Positions 42,137 through 54,300 of a DNA stretch of 64,000 nucleotides are shown in pieces. The position numbers and the translations under genes were made by a program. Where the stretch lies: assembly GCA_022414725.1 (NCBI GenBank), contig CM039463.1, forward strand, positions 61,186,968-61,250,967, written 5' to 3'. The stretch's first letter is position 1. Each line of letters begins with the position of its first letter. Under the pieces are notes generated by a model, which was not told where the DNA came from, searched no databases, and was given only the letters and a program-made list of their open reading frames with translations. Origin of the DNA: Microglena sp. YARC. Its lineage: Eukaryota; Chlorophyta; Chlorophyceae; Chlamydomonadales; Chlamydomonadaceae.

Positions 42137-45100
42137 GGCAGGGAGACAGACAGACAGACAGACAGACAGAAAGACAAGGGTGCATGCGATCATCCACGAG
42201 TCCTTACGGAACTCCCCCAGAGGTTATTAGCAGACGGAAGCTTCCCGTCTCCTCACTAACCCCTCCTTCCCGTTTTCTCACTAATCTAGCTTCCTCACCA
42301 ACCCCTCCTTCTCCTCTCCTCACTAACCTCGCTTCCTCACTACCCCCTCCTTCCCGTCTTTTCACTAACCTAGCTTCCTCACTCGGTGCTTGCAGGGAGC
42401 GCAGGATGTTTTTGGAACCAACCCCTGGTCGGTGGACCCATCCGACTCCCCGGGTGCCTCTCAGATCTTCTCCCTACCACGAGCCCACAGATCTGACGCC
42501 GGAAGCTTCTCCCGTCTAGACTCGGACAGCATCTCACTCGGTGGCCTCAGATCACACGAGGGTAGCTTCAACCTTGCGCCAGGTCTCAGATCTAACGAAG
42601 GAAGCTTTAACCTCCAACCACCAGCATTCAGTTCTCACGACGGGAGCTTCAACCTTCCACCAGCTGTCACATCCAACGATGGGAGTTTCAACCTCCCACC
42701 ATCCTTCAGATCGCACGATGGGAGTTTCAACATCCCACCAGCTTTCAGATCGCACGATGGGAGTTTCAACATCCCACCAGCTTTCAGATCGCACGATGGG
42801 AGTTTCAACCTCCCACCATCCTTCAGATCTCACGATGGGAGCTTCAGTGCCTTGTCAGCCTTCAGATCACAGGAAGGTAGGAGGAAGTTGACGGGAAACA
42901 AAATACGCCCACCCTTGAACCACCAATGTTCAAAATATATGCCTCACATGCAAATCAAATAATAAATACAAAATAATTGATCTTAATGAACTAATAAATT
43001 CAACCACATAATGTACACACTACATGCATCTAATGGAAATCAAAGACTAAACCACCTAGACCCTGAACCCTAAACCCTAAACCCTAAACCTAAAAGAATA
43101 CATGCGCCTAATGCAAATCCAAGACTAAACCTAGCCCTGGAACCCTTAACCCTAAACCGCAAATAATACATGCATATAATGCAAATCAAAGACTAAACTC
43201 AGACCCTTAACCCCAAAATGCAAACAAAACATGCATCTAATCAGGAGGTGTCAAGGCCTCAAAAATTTGACTTCTCCCGATTGATTCTTTCTGATAATGG
43301 GGCTATAATCGCATGTATCCGTGCGATATTATGAGACATTTTTCAGGTCATTCTGAGCACCTCATTTAGGGGGGGGGGGGGGGGGGGGGTCAGCCCTCCT
43401 TAGGTTTGTTTCTAACTTTTTACTCAGACCTCCAAATGACATTCTGAGACCACCCTTGAGTAGGCCTTGGCAAGAACAGTCCATTGGCACCACTTTGGAC
43501 CTTATGCAATAAGTATCTACCCCTTGGGTGGGTGAATGCAATAAGTATCTACCCTTGGGTGGGTGGGTGAATGGGGTCAGCCTTCCTCAGTGTTTTTCTA
43601 ACTTTTTACTCAGACCTCCAAATGACATTCTGAGACCACCCATGAGTAGGCCTTGGCAAGAGCAGTCCATTGGCACCACTTTGGACCTTATGCAATAAGT
43701 ATCTACCCCTTGGGTGGGTGGGTGGGTGGGTTGTTGGGTGAATGGGGTTGAAAAACTGGATTTTGACTATCAGACAATCTCTATGTGAGAATTCCGAGGA
43801 TGCCATTATATGCGCCAAACTGTAAACCCCCACAATCCATATCTAAGTTTTTCAAAAGGGGGTATTTTTATTTAAATGGGGGGGGGGGGGGGGGGGGGGG
43901 GGGGCGGGGGGGGGGGGGGTCAGCCCCCCTTCAGGTTTTTAGGGATAGGTGCCCCCCCTTTTTTTTTATACTCCTGATCTAATGCAAATTAAAGACTGGT
44001 TATATGGAAAGCCAGTGACACTCACAAAGGCTCCTAATCGAAAGGCAGAAGGTCAAAATCCTTAGATTAAAGGTCCAAATCCAAAGGCAAAAGGTCAAAA
44101 TCCAACGGGTAAAAGGTACAATAACACAGACACTGCTTGAACATCACCTTTGTATTTAGATCCCATGATTTGAGCTTCAGTATCCCACCAGCCTTTAGAT
44201 CCCATGAAGGTATGTGGAAGTTAGCCACCACTTGAGTCATCCTCCACTTAATTTAGTTTGCCTCCACTGAAGTTAGCTTCTACTCAATTTAGGTAGCCTC
44301 CACTTAATTTAGGTAGCCTCCACTTAATTTAGGTAGCCTCCACTTCAGTAAGCCTCTTCTTAAGTTAGCCTCCACTGAAGTAAGCCTCCTCTTAAGTACG
44401 CCTCCTCTTATGTAAGCCTCCTCTTTAGTACGCCTCCACTAAAGTTAGCCTCCACTGAAGTTAGCCTCCACTGAAGTTAGCCTCCGCTGAACCCACCTAG
44501 ACCCTGAACCCTAAACCACCCTTACCCCTAAACCAATGAATCAAACTGTAAACCTCTTAACCCTAAACCCTAAATCCCCTAACCCCCCTCAACGTAAGTG
44601 GAGGCTAACCATAGTTTTTATTTTTAGCTACGAGCAGCAGCTTCTAGGCAGCTCCCCGAGCCAGCCACTGGGCTAAGCCCCAAGATTTTGACTGTTCTGG
44701 CCAGCAGAGTCTGACAGCTTCCAGACACACTAGGTTGCATTAGCTTTGCCTGAGTAGCCAGTCAGGGAAGCTGCCTAGAAGCTGCCGCTTTTAGCTGAAA
44801 AGAAAAATACTGAGGCTAACCGGGGATTTGTTTTTCATACATGAAAGCGGTTTTTTTCTATCTTATTGGTTTAAGGCGTCCTCCAAGGACAGTTTTACAG
44901 CTTTTTACAGCTTTTTAGGGCCATGTAGCTGGGGGGGGAACTTCTTACCAAAATGACCCCATCGTCCAACTACGTAGAAAGCATAGAGAAGATGAAGAAT
45001 CTGGTTTTATTTATTTATTTGGCCCAGTATAAAAAAAGTAATGGTCCTCCTAAGTTTTGGGCTGCAGGGGGGGGGGGGAGGGGGGGGGGGGGGGGGTCGA

Positions 45101-45259
45101 GGGAAAAATCTGTCATTTTTCAAAAAATTAGGTACTTTTCAGGCACTTTTTTCTAGCCCTCAGAATGACATGGGTATGGAACTAGGGTGTTCCTCTCCTA
45201 AATAACAGTCAACACATGCTATTGGGGGAGAGACCCACCACATATTTTGCCCGGGGCAG

Positions 45260-45321
<62 letters not shown>

Positions 45322-48300
45322 GGGTCCAGGGTCTCTCTCTCCCTCTCTCACACACGCACACGCAACGCCCTAACCAACACTTGTACAATGACGTACATAG
45401 CGAGACCTCGTGATAGTTCACTGCTTCTTATTTTTCCCTTCCCGTCACTGTGCGTCTGTTTTCGTTATGGTGCCTAGTGCTAGTTGATATTATTCGATGG
45501 ACCCGCAAGTGCGGTAAACAATTGCTTTACGGCGACCACAAAAACTTAGGGCGCCATCAGAATTCTCTTGCGTGCTTGGCTGCATTCGAACAGAAGTCAA
45601 GATTCGGCAGCGCATCAAAGCATTTGATTACCGTTTTTTGTAGCCTTTTAGCACTGATACATACGGCAGCTGATGGGGCGGCGGCAACAGTGGCACTAAC
45701 ATTGATGATGGTGATTTTCTATGTTTCAAACATTCCCAATGGTCTCGAGACCAACCTCAATGGAAAGGCCTTCAAAAAAACCTGTAAAATGAGCTTGATT
45801 AGACACCATAGCACTAAGTGGTGGCTGAGATAGTGGCTGGAAGGTGGGTTCCGGAGCCGGGGGGGGGGGGGGGGGGGTCTGCAGATGGGTGACTTCACAC
45901 TTTTTTGGGATGGGGTCTTTCACTTCTTTTTTTGACCCCCCCTTGCCATGTAGGACGTTTTTTTATCACGGCAATTTGGGCCAAAACACGGGGTCAAAAG
46001 TAGCAATCACTATATATAGCTGACAAAAAAATCCCTGAGGCTGACTCCCCCCCACCTCCCACGAAGGGAGCTTTCTGCACCTCGACAGCTACGGGGTCCA
46101 TGGTGGCAACCAAGACGTCCGTTGGCAGTAGCAACAGCTTCAGCAGAAAGGGTTCGGGGAGCTCCGGCCTGAGCACGCAGGTGAATATGAGCGGGGGGAG
46201 CAGGGGGCCAGGGGGGCAGGCTCGGTGGTTGGAGGTGTGTGTGTGTCGGGGTGGGGGTGGGGGGGTGGGGGGGGGGGGCAGGCTTTTCAGCAAGCCTGAT
46301 GAATAACCCAGTCATGCCGGCCTGGGTAGCGCAGGCTGGCTGTCCTTGGAAATGAGTATGCAGGTAAGCATGAGCGTGGAAGGGGGGCAGGGGCAGAGGT
46401 TGGATGGGGTGGGGGGGCAGGGCTGGCTTATGGCTTAGGGTTTAGGGTTTTAACAGGCAGAGGGCAGGGTCAGTGGTTGAATGGGGTGTGGGGCGGGTTG
46501 GCTTAGGGGGTTAGGGCTTAGGGTTGAACACACATAGGGTGAGGGTAAGTGGTCGGTTTAGGGTTTATGGTTAAGGGATTAGGGTTTAAAACCCAGAGGG
46601 GCAGGGTGCATGGTTGGATGGGGTGGGGTGTGGGGTGGCTTGCAGGGCCAGGGGGCAGGGCTGTTATATCTATGTGCCCAGACACGAATGAAGCTATCTA
46701 CTGTTTCCAATATAATTTGAATCTATATCCTATCCCCACCCAGGGTGCCAAGCTGGGTTCCAGCCTCCGTTCAGCTTCCCCTGCCTACACTTTTTTATAC
46801 CATACCTCAGCTCTATTGTTTCCAATATGATTTTAATCTATATCCTATCCCAACCCAGTGCGCCAAGCTGGATTCTAGCTTCCGTTCAGCTTCCCTTGCC
46901 TACACTTTTTTTATACCATACTCTAACTCAATTGTTTCCAATCTAATTTGAATATGTATCCCACCCCCACCCAGGACACCAAGATGTCTTCTGTCTAAGC
47001 CCTAAACCCTAAACCCTATCCCCACGCTGGATATCAAGATGTCTTCCGGCGAAGCCCTAAACCCTAAACCAACCCAGGACACCAAGATGGCCACCAGCTT
47101 CCTTTAAGCTTCCCCCGCTCGAGCTATAAGAGAGAGCGCTCGTGCGACAGGGGCCACCTTCACCCCCTCCAAGTTCACCTCCCTTGCCTAAACCCACCCA
47201 GGACACCAAGATGGCCTCCGCCTTCCTTTCAGCTTCCCCTGCTCGAGCTGCAGGAGAGCGCGCTCGTGTGACAGGGGCCACCTTCACCCCCTCCAAGTTG
47301 TGTAACGGCAGTTTCGCCAACTCCAGCTTGCTGGAGGAGGCCCTAGCTGGCGTCTTGGCCGAGTTCAGTACAGCAGAGGAACCAGAGCATGATGAGGTGG
47401 TGAAGGCCAAGGAAGAGCAGCAACAGCAGCAGCAGCAGCAGCAGCAGCAACAACTAAAGAAGCAGCTGCAACTGCAGCAGCAACAGCAGCAACAACAGAA
47501 GCAGCAGCAAAAGCAGCAAAAACAGGAGCAGCAGCAGCTGCAACAGCAACAAATTTCTGCTCAGGCAAGCGGTGCTGGCTCTGGAATGAAGTGCTGTTGA
47601 TCTGATCTGATCTCGTTGTTTTCAGAAGTTATGTTGATCTGATCTGATATTGTTGTTTTCGGAAGTCATGTTGATCTGATCTGATCTCATCTCGTTGTTT
47701 TCAAAAGTCTTGTTGATCTGATCTGATCTGATATAGATGTTTTCGGAAGTCATGTTGATCTGATCTCGTTGTTTTCAGCAGTCATGTTGATCTGATCTGA
47801 TCTCCTTGTTTTTGGAAGTCGTGTTGATTTTATCTAATCTGATCATGATATTTTTTGAAGTTGTGTTGATCTGATCTGATCTGATCTCGTTGTTTTCGGA
47901 AGTCATGTTGAACTGATCTGATCTGATCTTGTTGTTGGTTGTGTTCTCTGTGTTGAGCGTGGGATAGGGTGGTGAGGGAGGGATATTTTATTATCCTATC
48001 CTATTTTGCACAATTGCGCTTGTTTCCTATTTTTGCCTGGGCGCTTGTTTCCTACTGTATTTTGCACAATTGCGCTCGTTTCCTATTTTTGCCTGGGGGC
48101 TTGTTTCCTACTGTATTTTGCACAACTGCGCTCGTTTCCTATTCTTGCCTGGGCGCTTGTTTCCTACTGTACTTTGCACAATTGCGCTTGTTTCCTATTT
48201 TTGCCTGGGCGCTTGTTTCCTACTGTATTTTGCACAATTGCACTCGTGTCCTAGTTAACCTGGACGCTTACCTCCCTCCTACAGACAGCCCCCTATCTGA

Positions 48301-51300
48301 CAGAAGCACTTCAGAACCAGGGGCTCCCCGCTGGTGGTCAGAACGGCCTGGATGGACTCATAGGCACCCTTCCAGCCAACATGTCAAACCCTCAACAACT
48401 CCAGGCTATGTTCATGGCTGCTATGTACTCTCCTTACATGATGCTCCCAGGTAATTAATACATTGTTCAAGTTAGATCACCAGTGTTTCTTTTTTTGACG
48501 ACGCGTCACCATTCCGCCTCCATTCCGTCGAATGCCACACCCCCCGGACACCCCCATATTGAGACGCGCTGCCCCTCGAACACCCCAGGCTCCGCGCTTT
48601 TTTTGCGCTCAGCCATGCGATGGCTACGCAACTATCCTGAAATTAGGGTTGAGTAGCCGAGTAGCTACTCAATCTGGACTACAGAAATCTGAAATACAAA
48701 ACACTGTAGATCACGTGAGGAAGCTGGGTGGAAGCTGGGTGGATGGGGGAGGTGTTGTGTGTGTATAATTGTTAAATAAATAAATTTGATTTGATCAGGC
48801 CATGTGCATGGCTGCCACTATGTACACTCCTTACATGATTAGGGACCGGCATATCTTTGTTCAGAACGGGATGGCTCCATCGTAGAGCGATCCCGGATTG
48901 AACGGAAGCAGGTGCGGGGTCTTATCAGGTTGCTGGTTCGAACCCTATAGAGGTCACCTGGGCCCACCCGGAGGGTCGTCGACCGGCATGGTAACTGGAC
49001 TCTAGGTGTGATGTAAGCCCGTCCATCGGCATACTTACGAGCCGGTCCCCAGCGTCCTTAAAATGTCATTGTGACATATCTTGGAAGTTTGCAGATTTTT
49101 TTCCATTTATTTTTCATAGGGACTGGCATATTCATCCCTATAATGTTTAAGGCGAGTATGATATCCCTACAAATTGCATTTCATGTTATTGTACATAAAT
49201 GGTAACCTAGTCAGACTGCCGGGATCATATGGCATCACATGATGACATGATATCAAATTGGCAGTTCGCCTATCTATGATGCCTCCCCAGGTTTGTTTGA
49301 TCAATATAGATCAATTTGGTTGAACTAAATTAAGTTAGGAAGCTGGGTGGAATCTTGGGGTGGGCCGGGCGTGTGTGGTGTTTAATTAATAAATGAATTG
49401 ATTTAATCAATTACTCAGTTACTATGTGCACCCTCTATATTATGCTCCCAGATGGGAGTAACCAAGTCCCCTACCCGCCGGCAGCCGGCGCGATGCCTGG
49501 AGATAGCCCCCCGCCCAACCCATTCCTAGGAAATACATACCCAGGCATGGGCATGCCAGCTATGAAATGCCAGGTGGCATGCAGGTCATCAAATCCCCCA
49601 GGGCAGCTCACCCCCATGTCAGATTCCTGGATGCCGCTATGATGATGGGGGCGGGGGCATGGGGGCCTGGCCTAGGCCCCAAGCGAGCAAGCGGCAATGC
49701 CACCGTGACCCAGCCTAGCCGTACTACCGGCAAATGGCAGAGGCACAGTCAGCTTTGGTTTTGCTGCCTTGAGGAAGGGTGGAGGTGCAGCAGCAGGGGG
49801 AGGAGGTCGAGGAAGGGGGAGGGGGGGGGATGAGCTGTCAGACTCCCTGTCCGCTGTCATAGCTACGCAGTGGATCGCAGCACCAAGCAGAAGCAGAAAG
49901 CATAGGCAACATCAAGAGCAGCAGCAGCTAAAACAACAGCAGCAGCAACAGCAGCAGCAGCGACAGCAGCATCAGCTACAGGGAATGCATGGGACAAGGG
50001 CAGGGAATACAAGCGCAAACGGAGGCCATGGGAAGGGTCCCTGGGGCCATGCACGTGCTGGTGACGAGCTGGCTCGTGGCCATGGGAATGAGCATGGGAA
50101 TGGGCATGGGCATGTGCACCAGCGCTCATACTCACCTCTCGCTGAGTACTCAACCAAGAGCGATGGGGCTAACTACTCTAACCGCCCTAGACCACGCTTC
50201 ACCACCCTAACCATGGGCACCAGCGGTCTACACTCACGTGGCTCCTAACCACCCCAACCACCCTAACCATGGGCACCCGCGTCACGCTCCCCTCTCTAAC
50301 AATGGGTTTCAGCCCATGTTGGCTATGGGCGCCAAGAGTGATGTGCGTGGAGGTAAGCGGGGCAGCAAACAACAGCACTAACTCCCACAACAGCTAGCAC
50401 CGAGAAATTTCCAGAACAACCCCAGGGGAGGTGGGGGGCTGTGGACAGGTCACAGGGGGCAGTACGGGACCCCCGGGAGACTAACATGCGTAACCCACAA
50501 GATCTTCGAAAGGAGCAGCAGCAGCAGTGGGGGGGTCCTGGGGGTGGCGGTGGGGGTGGAAACAACTTGGCTGGTCGTGGTGGCGATCGAAACGATCGAT
50601 CGGCGGTGGTATGCTGCATCATAACCCTATGAACCTAGGTGCCCAAAGGGGGTGGGTCCCATTCTGGGGGGCTTGGGGGACCCCCAGGCCGACGCGGTCA
50701 GCCCACGGGGGGAGCAGGTGCAGGGGGGCCCCCTGGACATGGCCCCTATGGGGACCAGCATGCTGCGGGGGGGCGCAGGGGCCCTCGGAAGACGGAGATG
50801 AGGGTCTGAGATAGGCAAATGCAAACACAATAAACACCCTTGGAGGAGACGCAAGACCCCCTACTGGACCAGTTCCAAGAACAACAAGAAGCCTGCAGCG
50901 TTTGTCTTTTCGGACATCCTGAGGCCATGTGCCTGAGTTCTCAATGACCAGCAGGGGTCCCGCTTCATCCAGCAGAAAGCTGGAGCATGTGGCTGCTGCT
51001 GAGAAGGAGGCTGTGCCTTTGTGGAGGTCGCTTCCTAGGAGCCTGAACCTGATGAGGATGTGTGTTTGGGTAACTACGTGATGCAGGTGAGATAGGATGG
51101 GTGGGCAGGAGTGAACGGGGTGGGAGGAGTGAGTGATGGATGGGTGGGGCCAGGAAGGAGGGGTGGGAGTGAGTGAGTGAGTGATGGGTGGTGGTGGCAG
51201 GAAGGAGGGGTGGGTGCGAGTGAGTGGAGTGATGGGTGGGTGGGCAGGAATGAGGGGTGGGTGGGAGTTGAGTGATGGGTGGGTGCTGGCAAAGAGTGAG

Positions 51301-54300
51301 GGGTTTAGTTATCTCCTTGAACCTCCCACACCTTGAGCCCCCCTTCAACCCTCCCCCCCTTCACCTCCCTTGCCTACACCCCCCCCCCCCCCGCCCTCGA
51401 CCCCCCACCCCCCCCCCCCCCCCCAGCCCCTCCCCCCCCTCCCCCCCCCCCCCCCACCCCCCCACCCCCCCCCCGCTCCCCCCTCCTCCCCCTTCAAACC
51501 TCCACCCCTTCAACCTCCCTTGCCTCCCCTTCCCCCCCTTTTAACCCTACCCCTTCACCTCCCTTGCCTCCTCCCCCCCCCTGTTACCCCCCTTCCCCCC
51601 TTCGGCACTCCATCTCTTCACCCACCTTGCCTCGTCCAGGAACGCCGCTTCAGCCAGCTCTCCACGCGACCTCACCCTTCACCTCTCGATCCCTTGTCAC
51701 TCCCCTTGCCTTTACCCCTCCACCCCTTATCCCCCTATTGTCTCCACCCCTAACCCTCCACCCCTTTCACAGAGACCCTCACCCTCACCTTACTGCCTCT
51801 CCACCCCTTGACACCTCCACCCATCACACCTCCACCCCTTCACACCTCCACCCCTCCCCTCTCAATCCCCCTTCACCCCCCTCGGGTGTCCCTTCTTCTC
51901 CGTTATAACATGACATTACAGACATTCTTGAGTTAGGAAGTGGACTCTAACCTCGTACTGACTTGGCACCCCCCTCCACCCCCCCCTCCACCCCTCCACC
52001 CTTTCACCCTCCACTGGCTCCACCCCCCGTTCATCCACGTTCCTCTCCCCTCAATCCCTCCTGCGCCACCCGTTATAATATAACCCTCCCCACTCCCCCA
52101 CTCCCCCCTCCCCCACTCCACACCGACTCCCTCACCCACTCCCTCACCCACTCCCTCCCCACTCCCTTCACCCACTCTAACCCCGTACTGACTTTGGCAC
52201 CCGATGCAGAAAATTCTTTGAATTCGGGACGCCAGTGGAGTCAGCGCCTGCGTCTGGCTGGATGCGTTCAATGGGCGCAGGTGGTGGAGTTGAGCCTGCA
52301 GATGTATGGGTGCAGAGTGGTGCAAAAGGCACTGGAAGTGGTTCCTCTTGACAAGCAGTGCGCTATTATCGCAGAGCTGGACAATCAGATGATGCGATGT
52401 GTGCGGGATCAAACGAAGGAAACCAATGTCATTCAGGAAGGTGGGTGGGTGGGGGTGTGAGTGGGTGGGTGGGTGGGTTCCTCTTGATGGGTAATGCGCT
52501 AAATCATCACAGATTGTGGAGAACGATCAGATGATGTGATGTGTGCGACGGGGGCCCTGAGTTCGTGCTACAGTGATCATTTAATTCTACAATATAATTA
52601 GATCATCTCATCTGGGATGATAATTTAATTGTGCGATGCTTATTGGCATATTTTAGCGTACGCTCGTTCAGCAAACTCAAGACTGTACTTCGATATGAAG
52701 TTTAGCGGTAGCGTGGGTACGGCGGTACACACACTCCCCACATCCTATCCCGAGTATAAGCATCAAATATGCATTCCTCTCTCCCCATGCCCTCATGCTT
52801 GCATGTCCTTCCCCCCCCTAGATGCAGATCATCTAGTGTGTCTCCAACTCCAACATCAACCCCATGATAAATCAGCTCACGACACCACCTACCAACACTC
52901 CCAACCGCATGTCCTGAGCAGATCGTCAAATGTGTCCCAAGCTCCAGCATCCGCCCGATGATAAATCAGCTTTTGGAGCACATGGTGCCTCTAAGCTCGC
53001 ATGGGCCCTTCGGTGTCGGAGTCATCCAGGTAAAGAATATTTGTCGGGCCATATATTCCAGCAGGTAGAGGGCAAAGGGACTGGAACAGCAAAGCATGGT
53101 GTGTTTGTCTGTCCTTGACTGCAAGTGCTATAGATGTAGTAATGATAACGCCTGGTGGAGGCGTGGTATTAAGGGAGCGCTCCATCGTACGGCGGCACAG
53201 AACGGGCTGCTTACTGGACATGGACAAAGCTACCATGGCGTTGACAGCGACTGCAAACAGTCCGAATACTAAAGCGCACCCTTAGGGAAATTTGAACCCG
53301 CGCACCTTCTAAAAGTTTTTCTGAATGGTGCTCATACTAATTGAGCCAGACGTCAAAACGGGATCCAGGTAGGAATATTTTAGAATCAGAGTTTTTTTTC
53401 TTCAGCTACGAGCAGCAGCTTCTAGGCAGCTCCCCTGACTGGCTATTCAGCCAAAGTTGGCACAAGCTTAGTAACCTTGAAGCTGACATAGATCAAGCTT
53501 TACAGAAACTGCTGAAGATATTTGATATATAGCCTAGTGGTGCCGGCTCAGGTATGAATATAGAACAGCGCTTGTTTTGGGGGCAAAGCCCCGCCTTCTG
53601 TGGGGCGGGAGCCCCCAGGGTCATGTCCGTTGTCCGTCCGACCAATAGCCGACCACACGACAGAATCATCCACAAGCTGACCCTGAACACGAAAGACCTC
53701 GAAATCCAATTGTCCCAGACTAACTCTGATAACTAACTAACACCACACACCATACATCACACGACGACATATGGGCCACAGCACCACACACACACTGCCC
53801 CTTGACCCCTGCCTTGCAATTGCGGCCTCTTGGAGCATTGCTTGCCTGAGGTCAAGGCATCCCTGGTGATCACAGCCACCGACACCAGCCACGCCACAGC
53901 ACCACACACCACACACCAGGCAGACACCACACACACCACGTACACACTCTCTCGCCCTTGAAAAGCGCTCTTGAAGTATTGCCTGAGGTCAAGGCATCCC
54001 CGGTCGACGCGCCGTCGTGTGTGTAACACACCACACGCCACACACCACACACCACGCCACAACACAACAACACAACAACACCACTCACATTGGTCCACTC
54101 ACCCACTGCCCGATGACCCCCTGCCCCCTCCTGGCAGCGCATGTTGGTGCATTGCCTGCCTGAGGTCAAGGGCATCCCCGTGATGAAAAGAAGTGCTCAA
54201 GCACATCACCCACACTTAGCTCAAAGACCAATATGGCAACTACGTGATTCAACACGTGGTGGAGCATGGTGAACCATCAGAGCCGCCACAGGCTGTGTAC

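Noticed and set aside
45450..45833. 127-codon plus-strand frame in gene B intron 5 as an exon or gene
   Set aside because: No recognisable domain; borders lack convincing splice sites that fit the phase of exons 5 and 6.
48869..48960. A functional tRNA gene
   Set aside because: Boxes A and B are too far apart for an ordinary tRNA and no acceptor stem or anticodon loop could be folded by eye.
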